64,000 bases of DNA. Origin: CAYTTA01 sp964440655. Its GTDB lineage: Bacteria > Bacteroidota > Rhodothermia > Balneolales > Balneolaceae. The stretch lies in assembly GCA_964440655.1 (NCBI GenBank), contig CAYTTA010000001.1, forward strand, positions 62,001 to 126,000, in the 5' to 3' direction. The notes beneath the pieces are model-generated. The model worked only from the letters and a program-made list of their open reading frames with translations, was not told the origin of the DNA and did no database searches. Position 1 is the first letter of the stretch; each line of letters begins with the position of its first letter. A program made the position numbers and the translations under genes. This document shows, piece by piece, positions 25,449 to 35,071 of this stretch.

Positions 25449-26210
25449 TCAGACCCCCGCAATCCGCCGCTTGTACTCGCCCAGGGCAGCGTCGAGCCGC
25501 TCGCGGGCGGTCGTATCACCCGGCACATTGTGCGATGGGTGGATGTAGAGCTTCACTCCCCGGTCGGCCAGGATCTCCGCCACCGTTGTCACGATCATCC
25601 AGACGCAGCTCACAAAACCCATCGTGGAGACCGGACCGATCTTGTCCTGGTGATTCTTCAGATCGACCGATGCATCAATGGCCGGCACGCAGGTATCGAC
25701 CAGCACATCAGCCAGATCAAAGAGTTTCTTGCCAGATGAGTGCCGGGTTTTCTTGTCCCTGAACGCTTCGGCCGACCCCAGGACCACCACTTTCATCCCG
25801 ATCTCCCTGGCGCGCAGGGCGATGTCTATATTCACATTGTTGATTCCCGAATGGGAGAAGAGCCACATCGTATCCCGCGGATCAAAACTGTAGCTCTTCA
25901 TGATCTGATCGCCATACCCTTCCGCACGCTCCAGGAAGAGAAACTGGTGGACCCCCATCTCTCCGGTAATCCGCGTAAAAAAACTGAGCGGCAGCTCAAT
26001 GATCGGATGAAACCCTACAAACCCGCCGATCCTCGGATACATCTCCTCCACCGGAATGGTTGCGTGACCGCAGCCGAAGGTATGAACCCACCGGCCCGCC
26101 TCGATGGAATCGGCCATCAGTGCGGCCGCCGCCTTGATGTTGTCGAGCTGTGTTGCTTCGATATCCTCCATCACTTTGCGTGCGTTGGAAAGCCATTGCA
26201 ATGCCAGCAT
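25449..26210 (-). CDS. SIS-domain sugar isomerase-like protein (UPF0309 type)
   Basis: A 253-residue single SIS domain protein; SIS domains bind phosphosugars. The N-terminal helices and segment GRWVHTFGCGHATIPVEEMYPR, the loop FSHSGINNVNIDIA and the metal-or-phosphate-binding like DTCVPAIDASV match UPF0309-type sugar isomerase proteins. The exact sugar is unknown. It is the last gene of a ROK kinase-MFS permease-SIS group on the minus strand, so it probably acts on the imported, phosphorylated amino sugar or hexose. GGAG precedes its ATG at good distance. Confidence 0.9.
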   Translation of the reverse strand: MLALQWLSNARKVMEDIEATQLDNIKAAAALMADSIEAGRWVHTFGCGHATIPVEEMYPRIGGFVGFHPIIELPLSFFTRITGEMGVHQFLFLERAEGYGDQIMKSYSFDPRDTMWLFSHSGINNVNIDIALRAREIGMKVVVLGSAEAFRDKKTRHSSGKKLFDLADVLVDTCVPAIDASVDLKNHQDKIGPVSTMGFVSCVWMIVTTVAEILADRGVKLYIHPSHNVPGDTTARERLDAALGEYKRRIAGV

Positions 26211-26269
26211 ATCTGCTCCTTACTGTTGGTTGATTGGAAAGTTTTTGGCTGATGCGGTCGTCTTTGCCC

Positions 26270-26330
26270 GCTCATCCGCTTCATCCGCCGCTCATCAGAT
26301 CATCCGCTTCATCCGCTTCATCCGCCGCCC
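26270..26330. repeat. Imperfect 9-bp repeat region (TTCATCCGC)
   Basis: About six copies or near copies of TTCATCCGC lie between the MFS stop and the SIS gene. The interval sits inside the operon spacer, where slippage would not disrupt coding. Confidence 0.75.
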
Positions 26331-26331
26331 T

Positions 26332-27519
26332 TCAGCTGTTCGCACCGACGGCACCTGCGGTTGATACCGTCCGGGCCTTCGCTTCCGCAATCCGGAAAGT
26401 AACGATCAGCAGAATGAGCATGACCGGAATGAGCCAGAGAGCCTGACCCAGGGAGAAGGAGTCCGCAAGAAGACCGATGATCCAGGGAAAAAGCATTCCA
26501 CCAAACAGCGACATGGTGAGCACCAGGCTGAAGGCCGTACCGGAGAGATGGGGATAGGCATCTCCAACGCATCCAAGCGTGAGAGGGAAGACCGCCGAAA
26601 ACCCGGCTCCCATCAGCAAAAGGCCGAAGAGTGACGCCGCCTGACTCTCCGCCAAAAGGATGGTTGTCACCCCGATCAGCGAAAGGATCACCGAAACCTG
26701 CATCACCCTGGTCACGGCGATGTATCGGGTCAGAAAGCCGGTCACCAGACGCGCGATCATCAGCCCGAGCCAGTAGGCCGAAAGAAGCAGCGCCGCCCGC
26801 TGGGCACCGAGACCCAGTTTCTCGTCCAGAAAAGTGGCGGTCCATCCGCCCACACTCATCTCCAGACCGCTCTGCAGAAAGAGGGTGATGCCGAAGAGCA
26901 GAAGAGGCCCCTCGCGTACCAGGCCAAGTGCTTCACGGAGCGGAAATCCCTGCGCCTGCTTGGGCGTGGGAAAACGCAGAAAAATGAAGAAGAGAATGGG
27001 CAGCAGAAAGAGGGTCCCCACCGTTGCGATGATCCGCTCGTAGCCGAAGGTGTCGAGCATGGTCCCCAGAACAAAGGGGATCCCGAAGGCTCCGATCCCG
27101 AAGAAAAACCCGAGGAAACTGAGGCCTGAACCCCGGCTCCCCTCGCTGATGTCGGCGACCAGGGCGTTCGTCCCACCGTTTAGCACCCCTCCTCCGCAAC
27201 CGATCAGAAAGAGCGAGAACTGCAGAATCGCGACCCCGGGCGCATAGGCAATACCCCAGAACCCTGCCATCACCATGGCCGTGCAGACCGTGAGCAGCCA
27301 TTTGTAACCGTATCGGTCCACCACCGGACCGAAGAAGACCGACCCGATCAGCATGCCGAAAGTCATGAAAAAGATCAGTGTTCCGACCGCACTGTTGTCC
27401 AGGCCGTATTTGGGAATGACTGCCGGAAGAAGCGCGCCCAAAGCGGCCATCACAATGCCGAAAATGAGGATTCCCGCACAGGCGGCGATAAAGACGGACC
27501 TTCGGTTGAAGTGGCTCAT
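26332..27519 (-). CDS. Major facilitator superfamily permease, FHS-like sugar transporter
   Basis: A 395-residue protein with 12 hydrophobic segments in two halves. The MFS loop motif GSVFFGPVVDRYGYKW lies between segments two and three. The N-terminal GGGVLNGGTNALVAD segment resembles fucose/glucose permeases of the FHS group. It would import a sugar by proton symport across the inner membrane. Flanked by a ROK kinase upstream and an SIS isomerase downstream, it is the transport part of a small sugar-use operon. Confidence 0.9.
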   Translation of the reverse strand: MSHFNRRSVFIAACAGILIFGIVMAALGALLPAVIPKYGLDNSAVGTLIFFMTFGMLIGSVFFGPVVDRYGYKWLLTVCTAMVMAGFWGIAYAPGVAILQFSLFLIGCGGGVLNGGTNALVADISEGSRGSGLSFLGFFFGIGAFGIPFVLGTMLDTFGYERIIATVGTLFLLPILFFIFLRFPTPKQAQGFPLREALGLVREGPLLLFGITLFLQSGLEMSVGGWTATFLDEKLGLGAQRAALLLSAYWLGLMIARLVTGFLTRYIAVTRVMQVSVILSLIGVTTILLAESQAASLFGLLLMGAGFSAVFPLTLGCVGDAYPHLSGTAFSLVLTMSLFGGMLFPWIIGLLADSFSLGQALWLIPVMLILLIVTFRIAEAKARTVSTAGAVGANS

Positions 27520-27582
27520 GAAGGATCGGTATGTGGAACGTTGGGGATCTGTGGGTATGTGGTTCTGTAATATGACAGGAAC

Positions 27583-28533
27583 TCAGGTGTCCAGACTGTC
27601 GAGCGCAAGCTTTCCGGCACCGATGAGGCCTGCCTCCCCGCCCAGGGCGGAGAGTTCGATCCCGACCTGCCGGATGCTTATGGGCTGGGCCCACTTTTCA
27701 GCCTCCCGACGTATCTCATTGATCAGTTCCCCGGCCGGGCCGAACACCCCGCCTCCGAACAGGATCTTTTCGGGATTGAACAGGCTCACCAGGTTGGCTG
27801 CAGCCATTCCCCAGTAGGAAACACTCTCCTGGAACACCTCCCGGGCGATCTCGTCATCGGACTTCCAGGCCTCGAACAGCCGTCGGGTCGTGATCTCTTC
27901 GGGTGACCATGAGGAAAGATACCCTTTGTACTCCGTTCCTGCTTCGGCCAGCCGTTCCCGTGCCACCTTTACCAGCCCGGCACCCGAGGCATGATACTCA
28001 AAGCATCCGCAGGAACGGTAAGCCTCCCGCCATGGTCTCTTCAGCGCCATCCAGCCGATCGATCCGGCGATGTCACCGGCGCCACGCAGGATCCTGCCAT
28101 CAATCAGAATTCCGGCACCGATCCCCGTACCGACCGCCAGAAAGACCGCGTGCCGGCATCCGCGGGCCGCTCCTTTCCAGATCTCCCCAAGAATATAGCA
28201 GGCGCGGTCGCTGTCGATCGCCACCTGGAGCTGCCTGTCGGAGAAGGCGGAACGGACTTTGTCGAGCAGAGGATACTCCTCCCATCCCTCGACATTGGGT
28301 GCCCAGACGCGACCGGAATCGGAAAAAAAGATTCCGGGAACCGAGATACCGACCGACCGAACCTCCGAAGAGCCGGAAATGAGCCTCCCGATCTGATCGG
28401 TGATGAGGTCACCGACCTCTTCCCCCTTCCGGTCCCCGATCCGGACCACCTCTTTCTGCAGAATTTCTCCATCGCGGTCGAACAGGGCGGATGCGATTTT
28501 GGTCCCGCCAAGATCCAGTCCCACTACATGCAT
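27583..28533 (-). CDS. ROK family sugar kinase
   Basis: An actin-fold sugar kinase of about 316 residues. The phosphate motif GLDLGGTKI lies at the N-terminus, and the family segments AVGTGIGAGILIDG and GSIGWMAL follow. The ROK zinc-binding Cys/His set is only partly visible (SCGCFEYHASG), which is common in divergent members. No N-terminal helix-turn-helix is present, so it is a kinase rather than a ROK repressor. ATG at 28533 gives the normal start; a GTG at 28572 would add 13 residues. It probably phosphorylates the sugar brought in by the MFS permease 64 bases downstream. Confidence 0.9.
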   Translation of the reverse strand: MHVVGLDLGGTKIASALFDRDGEILQKEVVRIGDRKGEEVGDLITDQIGRLISGSSEVRSVGISVPGIFFSDSGRVWAPNVEGWEEYPLLDKVRSAFSDRQLQVAIDSDRACYILGEIWKGAARGCRHAVFLAVGTGIGAGILIDGRILRGAGDIAGSIGWMALKRPWREAYRSCGCFEYHASGAGLVKVARERLAEAGTEYKGYLSSWSPEEITTRRLFEAWKSDDEIAREVFQESVSYWGMAAANLVSLFNPEKILFGGGVFGPAGELINEIRREAEKWAQPISIRQVGIELSALGGEAGLIGAGKLALDSLDT

Positions 28534-28649
28534 GGCATTCCGGTTGGGTTCAGAGGAGTGGTCCGGATCCACCCAGCGGCACCGTAACTATGGCTCTTCT
28601 TCTACTTCCAGAGCCGGCAAGATCGTATTACGGCGAAAACTGCTTGAGC

Positions 28650-28743
28650 GGGCAGACGTGAAGCCGGTGTCTGCCCCCTGCTGTGCTCATTACGGGTACT
28701 GGGAAGCTGTCTGAAACCCCGAGGAGCCCCGGACCCGGGCTCC
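28650..28743 (-). other. Two strong hairpins in the leader of the ROK operon
   Basis: GGGCAGAC (28650-28657) pairs with GTCTGCCC (28669-28676) around an 11-base loop, and GGAGCCC (28723-28729) pairs with GGGCTCC (28737-28743). The spacer runs from the end of the metalloprotease gene (28814) to the ROK start. No good T tract follows either hairpin on the minus strand. They may form a terminator for the metalloprotease or an RNA leader for the ROK gene. Confidence 0.45.
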
Positions 28744-28813
28744 TTCGTCTCTGTTTCATATATAGATAACTCTCTCCTGATCTGCAACAACCCCGCCGGC
28801 CAAACGGGTGAGA

Positions 28814-31390
28814 TCAGTTCACCAGATCAAACCCTGCCTCCAGAGCACGCCCGATCCTTTCACGCGATTCGATCAGATGGGCCCGGCTGTAGGCATCAAA
28901 CTCATGACCCGGTCGTTCCAGACGGCGATCCAGCCGGTTCAGCAGGTCCATAAGCGTGATGCGGGCAACGGCGCGGGCGTCGGAGGGCATCCCTGCCGGT
29001 GCCCTCGTCAGGATGCGGATCATGGAGTCCAGATGAGCCCGCTGCAGATCGCGCCGGGTGCTGGAGATGTCCCGTCCGGGAGCCCGCCACACCTCGGACC
29101 AGATCTCCCCGGAAAGGGTCTCCATCAGCTCGGGGATGGAGAGGGTATGCTCCGGACCGAATTTCAGCTCCGTATCACGGATCCGCTCAAGGCGGGAAGG
29201 GTGAAGAAGCTGGTCCAACAGGCTTTTCTGGATGCCAAGGAGCGTCTGATGGATCGGATAGTCGATCCGTCCGTTCCAGGTGTTGCTATTGCCCCAGTGA
29301 TTCCACCGGTTGGCCCCGAACTGCTGATAGACTTCCTGAGGGACGGCAACGGCATCCTCGGAAAACGCGTACTCGATAATTGTATGGAGGGCTTCCAGCT
29401 GCTTCTCGCGGGAAACCGGCTCAAAGGGGCGCCTCCCGTCCGGATCTCCATAGTGATCCCGGTACTGATATTGTCCGCCGATGTATTTCACCGTCGGGGC
29501 AAGCGCCCGTGCATACTGGAAGAAAATGCTCTGAAAGAGGTCCGATACTTCGTAGTAGGGCATGTTGTCGGCAAGAGCGATTTCCGGAAGCTCGGGAATC
29601 ATGCCACGGATCAGATCGGCCCGGTCACGCCCCCACGCAAGCGGGTCGGCACCCAGACTGTAGGTGTTCACCTCCGGATCGATAGCGCCCGGCCCGCGTG
29701 CATCCTCATCGGTTCCGTAGGAGTGCCCCGGCTCGGCGGCCCGACGGGCGATCTCGGACGCCTTCTCCTCGCTCGGCGTATATCCGTAGCTTATTGCCCA
29801 TCGGTCGTAGGTTCCCACCCCCTTGTTGTAATAGAACCCGTTTTCCACGCCGGTGTTTGCGATGTTGGGCGACGGGTAGTCCATCACCGAGCTGTAGACT
29901 CCCCGGCGGGAGGTCCACTCCCGGTCGTGAAGCTTGTCGATGGGTGTATCGGTCGATGAGCGGAAATTGTGCCGCAATCCCAGTGTGTGCCCCACTTCAT
30001 GCATGGTGACCCATCGCACCGCCTGATTCACATAGTCCTCCGGAAGCGGCTCTCCGGATTTCATCTTTCCGGTAGCCAGAAGTGCTGCACGCATCAGATT
30101 GGCCTGCGTACCCAGTTCGGTGTAAAAGCCATTCGTCATCGCTCCCATTGCCATGGCCTGAAGCTCGGTCAGATCGTCCGAATAGATCTCCTGAATGGCA
30201 CGCTGAGGATCGATCAGGTCGCGATAGGTCTCGTTGAACCCCCGGAAAAGAGATGCCTCAAAGAGCAGGTCCGCATCCAGGATCTCCCCGGTGCGCGGAT
30301 CGACCACAGAGGGACCGATGGCGCCGTAGGCAGGCTGGTCGGAAACATTCCAGCGGAGCGTGGGATAACGGATATCCCCGGCATCGGCCGAATCGGGAAG
30401 CATCTCGGCCCGGATGGCATTGCGGAAGCCCGCCTCCTCAAAGGCGGCGTTCCAGGCTTCGATTCCCTCCATCATCGGGAGGCGGTACCTCTCGGGGATG
30501 GTGTCCTCCAGGTAGTAGACGATCGGTTTCTTCGGTTCGCAGAGACCCTTCTCGTCCGTCGGACCGGCACACTCCAGTCTCCAGCGGTTCACAAAACGCT
30601 GAAACACCTCCCCGCCGGGAGAGGAGAAATCCTTCCGTGCCGTCACAAAGAAACCCACCCGATCGTCGGCCGGACGCGGTTTCATCGGCTCTTCGGGAAG
30701 CCGTGCCAGTGAGTAGAAAACAGAGACCGGTACAAAACGGTGATCGGGAACCGATCGGGGAGCTGTTGACTCCTGGTTCCGGAAGGTCAGGGTGGCCCGG
30801 ATGTTGGTGTTGTCCGGAAAAGAGCGGACCTCGCTCAGATAGCTACGGCTCTTGTCGAACGTGGTACGGTTGGAAACCGCCTGGCGCACTCGCGCCCCGA
30901 TGTTGGAGAGATCCCCCACAAACCAGTCGTAGACATCGATGATCATCACCCCCTGGCTGTTGATCGCGGTGATCTCGGCCACCTCGAGGATCGACTCGCT
31001 GTAGTTCCGGTCTACCGCCCGCTTCTGGGGGGTCCCCTCCTCGGCATGGTAGCGGTGAGGTCTTTTGACCAGGTAGATCTTGTTGTCTACCCGCCGCAGG
31101 GCGACCACATCGGCCTCAAACCCTCCCAGCATGGTTCCGCTGAAGAGCCCGGACGAACCGATCCCCTGATCAATCTGGTAGTTGAGCAGGAACTCCTGGT
31201 CCAGCTGATCGGGATAGATCGCCATGTAGAGCTTGTCGCCGGTGTTGTAGAATGTGAAAAATCCTTCGCTCTTCTCTGCAGATGCCAGTCTGCTGTTGAT
31301 CGGATCCTTCTTCTCTGACTCCTGCCCCAGAAGAAGGGAAGGGATCAGAAGCAGAAAAAGGAGAAGGAGTACAGATTTTATGGGTTTCAT
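28814..31390 (-). CDS. Secreted zinc-dependent metalloprotease (DUF5117/DUF5118 type)
   Basis: A protein of 858 residues with an N-terminal signal peptide ending near LLLGQESEKK. Residues of about 40-400 form the DUF5118 and DUF5117 regions (beta-rich, with FADVVALRRVDNKIYLVK-like strands). The zinc protease site HEVGHTLGLRHNF lies at about residue 464, followed by the metzincin Met-turn region. The family is Bacteroidota-typical, secreted and mostly uncharacterised. The ATG at 31390 starts the hydrophobic leader; an upstream ATG at 31432 would add 14 hydrophilic residues. It stands alone on the minus strand. Confidence 0.93.
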   Translation of the reverse strand: MKPIKSVLLLLFLLLIPSLLLGQESEKKDPINSRLASAEKSEGFFTFYNTGDKLYMAIYPDQLDQEFLLNYQIDQGIGSSGLFSGTMLGGFEADVVALRRVDNKIYLVKRPHRYHAEEGTPQKRAVDRNYSESILEVAEITAINSQGVMIIDVYDWFVGDLSNIGARVRQAVSNRTTFDKSRSYLSEVRSFPDNTNIRATLTFRNQESTAPRSVPDHRFVPVSVFYSLARLPEEPMKPRPADDRVGFFVTARKDFSSPGGEVFQRFVNRWRLECAGPTDEKGLCEPKKPIVYYLEDTIPERYRLPMMEGIEAWNAAFEEAGFRNAIRAEMLPDSADAGDIRYPTLRWNVSDQPAYGAIGPSVVDPRTGEILDADLLFEASLFRGFNETYRDLIDPQRAIQEIYSDDLTELQAMAMGAMTNGFYTELGTQANLMRAALLATGKMKSGEPLPEDYVNQAVRWVTMHEVGHTLGLRHNFRSSTDTPIDKLHDREWTSRRGVYSSVMDYPSPNIANTGVENGFYYNKGVGTYDRWAISYGYTPSEEKASEIARRAAEPGHSYGTDEDARGPGAIDPEVNTYSLGADPLAWGRDRADLIRGMIPELPEIALADNMPYYEVSDLFQSIFFQYARALAPTVKYIGGQYQYRDHYGDPDGRRPFEPVSREKQLEALHTIIEYAFSEDAVAVPQEVYQQFGANRWNHWGNSNTWNGRIDYPIHQTLLGIQKSLLDQLLHPSRLERIRDTELKFGPEHTLSIPELMETLSGEIWSEVWRAPGRDISSTRRDLQRAHLDSMIRILTRAPAGMPSDARAVARITLMDLLNRLDRRLERPGHEFDAYSRAHLIESRERIGRALEAGFDLVN

Positions 31391-31778
31391 GTAGTAAGGG
31401 GTGATGCGTTCTGTCCTGTTTTCTCTTGTCATGGTGTAGGAATGTACGCATAGTTAGGGAAAAAGTTGCCTTCACTCCCGTCATAAAACCTTTAATAACA
31501 GTGCTATCGAGGAGGTTTTGAGGGTTTTGAATGGGTGCCAATCATTTAAGCAATTGTAAAAAATAGGAGAGTTGTGGGGGGCAGAGTGATCTTCAGTCGG
31601 TCTCGCAGAGAAACAGCGGCTTCTTCAGGGTTTTGACGAAAAGGTCGATGAAAATGAGACAGGCATAATTTAGGCGGAAGCAGGTTTGAACCAGATCGGG
31701 AAAACCTGTATTTTTGGTCTCTCTTCAGAAAAACGGTACCCGGAAAAGCATCCGGACCGTTGTTACATATTGATGGCT
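31391..31778. other. 388-bp spacer upstream of the metalloprotease
   Basis: No gene seen. The region is more AT-rich than its surroundings and must hold the metalloprotease promoter (minus strand) and the tRNA promoter (plus strand). I found no convincing repeat, hairpin or operator. Confidence 0.5.
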
Positions 31779-31851
31779 GCGCCCGTAGCTTAATGGATAG
31801 AGCACCTGACTACGGATCAGGAGGTTCCAGGTTCGACTCCTGGCGGGCGTA
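31779..31851 (+). tRNA. tRNA-Arg (anticodon ACG)
   Basis: A 73-base cloverleaf. The acceptor stem GCGCCCG pairs with CGGGCGT (one G-U at the end), the D arm carries GCTTAATGGATAGAGC, the anticodon stem-loop reads CCTGACTACGGATCAGG with anticodon ACG, and the T arm is CCAGGTTCGACTCCTGG. The discriminator is A. CCA is not encoded and must be added after transcription. ACG is normally deaminated to ICG. Confidence 0.97.
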
Positions 31852-32011
31852 CTATCTTCCCTTTCTTACAACCTGGCTGCTTCTTCATTACCTGCCGTTA
31901 TCTGGTTTTGCATAACGAATGGAAACATGATCATCCAATAGGCTGATCGGTTTAATTCCATTATGTTATTTTGTCCTGAAGCCAATCATCCACCTCCTGT
32001 TCATCCATCCA

Positions 32012-32698
32012 ATGTGCGGCCGATACGTTCTTAAAGCAACGATGCGCCAGATGCAGGAAATATACGGCGCAGTTCCCGACGATCTCTTTGAAGCCGGCTT
32101 TCAACCACGCTATAATGTCTACCCGACCAGCGACATGCCCGTGGTGCGGGAGAACAGGGAAGAGCGGCAGATCAGGTTCTACCGATGGGGTTTGATTCCC
32201 GGTTGGGCGAAAGAGCCAAGTACGAAATACTCCATGATCAATGCCCGGGCGGAGTCACTTTCCGAGAAACCGGCCTTCCGGGATGCTTTCCGATTTCGCC
32301 GATGCGTAGTGCCAGCCAGTGGGTATTACGAATGGAAACAGGGATCGAACGGGAAGATCCCTTTCTACTTCAGACCGGTCCGGCATACGCTTTTCTCCAT
32401 CGCCGGCCTCTATGAACAGTGGCAGAAAGGGGATCAGCAGATCAACAGCTTTACAATCATCACTACGGAAGCGAATCAAACCACGAGTCTTCTCCATGAC
32501 CGGATGCCTGCCATACTCCTTCCGGAAGAGATCGATGAGTGGCTGAATCCGGAGAATGAAGACACCAACAGCCTGCAGGAACTGCTCCACCCTTATCCGA
32601 ATGACGCTATCCGTTACTATCAGGTCTCAAGAGAGGTGAACAATCCCCGAAATGACGGGGCGCATCTGATAGAGCCGGAAGAGGATCTCTTTTCCTGA
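32012..32698 (+). CDS. yedK: SOS response-associated peptidase, SRAP/YedK (HMCES) family
   Basis: YedK proteins seal abasic sites in single-stranded DNA with a thiazolidine link through Cys 2. The protein starts MCGRY, so Cys 2 is in place after removal of Met. Other family positions are present: the NARAES loop, the Glu of GYYEWK, and the late LHDRMPAILL His. The 228-residue length is normal. It follows the tRNA after 160 bases and is convergent with an HNH nuclease gene. No LexA-type box was identified. Confidence 0.96.
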   Translation: MCGRYVLKATMRQMQEIYGAVPDDLFEAGFQPRYNVYPTSDMPVVRENREERQIRFYRWGLIPGWAKEPSTKYSMINARAESLSEKPAFRDAFRFRRCVVPASGYYEWKQGSNGKIPFYFRPVRHTLFSIAGLYEQWQKGDQQINSFTIITTEANQTTSLLHDRMPAILLPEEIDEWLNPENEDTNSLQELLHPYPNDAIRYYQVSREVNNPRNDGAHLIEPEEDLFS

Positions 32699-32740
32699 GC
32701 GGCTATTCCGGACCAGCGTGATCCCCTCATGATACTTTTC

Positions 32741-33637
32741 CTACCCCGTATTCCGGAATTTTTCATAGCGCCAGTCCAGTCTTTCCCGGTCCGGCCAATT
32801 TTGTCGGGATCTTGGCAATATCAGCCGGTGATTGTGCAGTTCCTGAATACCATGCCGGAGCATGGGGCCATCAATCTCTTGCAGAATATCTTGACGAACC
32901 TTGATTTCGTAATCGGGCGTGACCCCGATGATGTGCTGATCGAAAGCCGAGTGATGGATCTTGCACAATGAGAGGCCATTCGGAGTGACGGGCACCCCAT
33001 CCGGTTCACCATCCGGCACGATGTGGGCGGCATCCAGCAGTTCGACATGTTTGAGATGGCAGAACGCACACAGGGACCGGTAGGCGGCCAGTACACGCTC
33101 CCGGAATCCCCTCTGATGCAATCGTCGTTTTACACTGGATGTGATGTACGCCCGGACCGCTTCACGACTGTCCGACACCACATTTTCAACCGACCCGAAC
33201 AGGGCTTCATCATCCGCAGAGACCAAAAACGTCAGCGCCGAAGGGTCATCATGAACGATATAGATCGGAAAGATGGCCAAGTAACGGCCCGGGGTCAAAC
33301 TGAAGAAATAGATCAGCGGAACCTGTTGTTCCATTGCCTGGCGCAAGCCGGTATTGTCCCGATGATCTGGATCATTCCCCCGATATCGATAGTAGAGGTA
33401 CTCACTCTGATTATCGATGACATCATCATATGGACCATTCACTGTCGTGGTAATACTCAGAGGCAACTCCATCGCTTTAGGCTTGAAGATGCCCTGAGGA
33501 GAGACGAGCGGGATGCGCATACCCCTGTATGCAAAACCTTCCTGAAGCAAGGTCCTGGGTAATACATCACCATGAATCTGAATCCGCCCCCTCAGCCATT
33601 CGAAAGCCGCCACACGTATTTCCTGGTCCAACGACAT
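32741..33637 (-). CDS. HNH endonuclease, putative restriction-type (COG3440-like)
   Basis: A 298-residue protein with an N-terminal domain of unknown type (about 1-190) and a C-terminal HNH nuclease. The nuclease has zinc Cys pairs CAFC and LCKIHH, the catalytic AAHIVPD His and the NGLSLC Asn. The architecture matches predicted restriction nucleases that cut modified or foreign DNA. No methyltransferase or specificity subunit lies nearby. A solitary, modification-dependent restriction role is possible but unproven. The ATG at 33637 is acceptable. It ends 43 bases from the yedK stop. Confidence 0.87.
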   Translation of the reverse strand: MSLDQEIRVAAFEWLRGRIQIHGDVLPRTLLQEGFAYRGMRIPLVSPQGIFKPKAMELPLSITTTVNGPYDDVIDNQSEYLYYRYRGNDPDHRDNTGLRQAMEQQVPLIYFFSLTPGRYLAIFPIYIVHDDPSALTFLVSADDEALFGSVENVVSDSREAVRAYITSSVKRRLHQRGFRERVLAAYRSLCAFCHLKHVELLDAAHIVPDGEPDGVPVTPNGLSLCKIHHSAFDQHIIGVTPDYEIKVRQDILQEIDGPMLRHGIQELHNHRLILPRSRQNWPDRERLDWRYEKFRNTG

Positions 33638-33810
33638 GGTCGCCTGCGATTAAGTACCCCGATAAAACCCCGATTCAAGAATGAGGATTGTACGATGGAT
33701 ATAAAAAATCCGGAGCGGAATATCCAGGGAAATGTCCCGGCTGGACCCTTCAAGACACTTCCTCTGTAGCCTGTAAAAAATTCCCAATCTCTGTCCGGGT
33801 AATTTCAGGA

Positions 33811-34941
33811 TTACCGCCTGTACGAACTCCACAGGCTGGTCAGTATACTCCCCAGGCCGAAGAAAAGAACCGCGAAGCAGATGAATATCCCGATGATGGG
33901 AATCCAGATGAGCAGGCCGATCAGTGCCAGACCGAGGGGGAGTGACCAGTACCAGGATGATAGGTTGTCGCTGCCTCTGGTGCGGCTCAGGATCAGCATC
34001 CCGACCACAAGCGCTGCAAGCAACTGGCTGAAATAGAGAAACAGACCGTAGAACACCGCAATGATCAGGGCAAGCGGGATGGTAATGACGGGGATGAAGA
34101 GAAGAACCACAAGAAAGGGGATCGCGATAAAGGCAACAAGACCGACTCCGATGTTCAGCCAGGCGTGCTCCACCGCATGGTCATGAAGACGGACAATCGC
34201 AGGCCGGAAAAGAAAAAGCAGAATCAGCCCCGTGACGAGAAGCGAAAGCAGGTACCATAGATAGAAAAGCCCCGCCGCCAGAAATCCCGATTTCTGCTCC
34301 ACCTCGATGATCAGGTTTTCCGGTGCATTGCCCAGTTCATTTCTGTTCAGTTCTCGGTTGGAGTGGATGCGGGTCACTCCGGTCACCTGAAACTCCTCAC
34401 CGAACGTAACATCGTTGCTGTAGATTTCAACAGGCCCGTTGAATTGCCCGTCCAGATAGACGCTCCCGGCCGCCACACGTGTGCTCCCTCCGATTGTACT
34501 CCCTTCCACCCGCACCTGGGCCCCGGCTGCGAACAGTCGGCCACCGATCCAGACATCCTCGGTCAGATGAAGGGTACGGCCGGCAACAAAAACATCACCA
34601 TCCGCCAATCCGTCCACCAGAACACTCTCCCCGGCCGCCATCAGCATGTCGGCCACCTCACCACGGAATGAAACAGAGCGTCCGGCAAGAAATGCGTCGT
34701 CTCCCACCTGCCCGTCCAGCACCACATCCTGCCCTGCAGCGAAGAGATCGTTCCCCAAATACCCCTGGATCTCCACCCATTCACCCGCTACAAAAAGTTG
34801 ATTGCGTACCGTATCGTCCGGGGAGATCCGGATCATCTCACCTTTCCGGTACTCGCTTCCCTGGGCTGCAAGAACCACTGGGAGCAGAAACACCGGAAGC
34901 AGAAGAAAAACAGGAAACAGAAACTGAGTGATCTTTTTCAT
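33811..34941 (-). CDS. Bactofilin-like beta-repeat protein with C-terminal membrane domain
   Basis: A 376-residue protein with a signal peptide (MKKITQFLF start). Residues of about 35-210 hold beta-strand repeats with the pattern G(D/E)xFxAGxxVxLDG, as in bactofilins or polymer-forming cytoskeletal proteins. Four or more membrane segments follow (about 225-365) with a Pro-rich cluster. Proteins of this layout are annotated as polymer-forming cytoskeletal-like with no defined role. ATG at 34941 was chosen because the upstream extension to 35046 lacks a conserved sequence. Confidence 0.75.
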   Translation of the reverse strand: MKKITQFLFPVFLLLPVFLLPVVLAAQGSEYRKGEMIRISPDDTVRNQLFVAGEWVEIQGYLGNDLFAAGQDVVLDGQVGDDAFLAGRSVSFRGEVADMLMAAGESVLVDGLADGDVFVAGRTLHLTEDVWIGGRLFAAGAQVRVEGSTIGGSTRVAAGSVYLDGQFNGPVEIYSNDVTFGEEFQVTGVTRIHSNRELNRNELGNAPENLIIEVEQKSGFLAAGLFYLWYLLSLLVTGLILLFLFRPAIVRLHDHAVEHAWLNIGVGLVAFIAIPFLVVLLFIPVITIPLALIIAVFYGLFLYFSQLLAALVVGMLILSRTRGSDNLSSWYWSLPLGLALIGLLIWIPIIGIFICFAVLFFGLGSILTSLWSSYRR

Positions 34942-35071
34942 TCGTAGATTTCCCGGAAAGATGCTAAAGATGCTTTTGTATGAAGTTAAACTCCTTAACA
35001 CGGAAGCGGTTGTTACCGTTTGACCCGCGCTGGATCTGTTGATCAATATCCTTTACGATCCCTTTTGCTCT

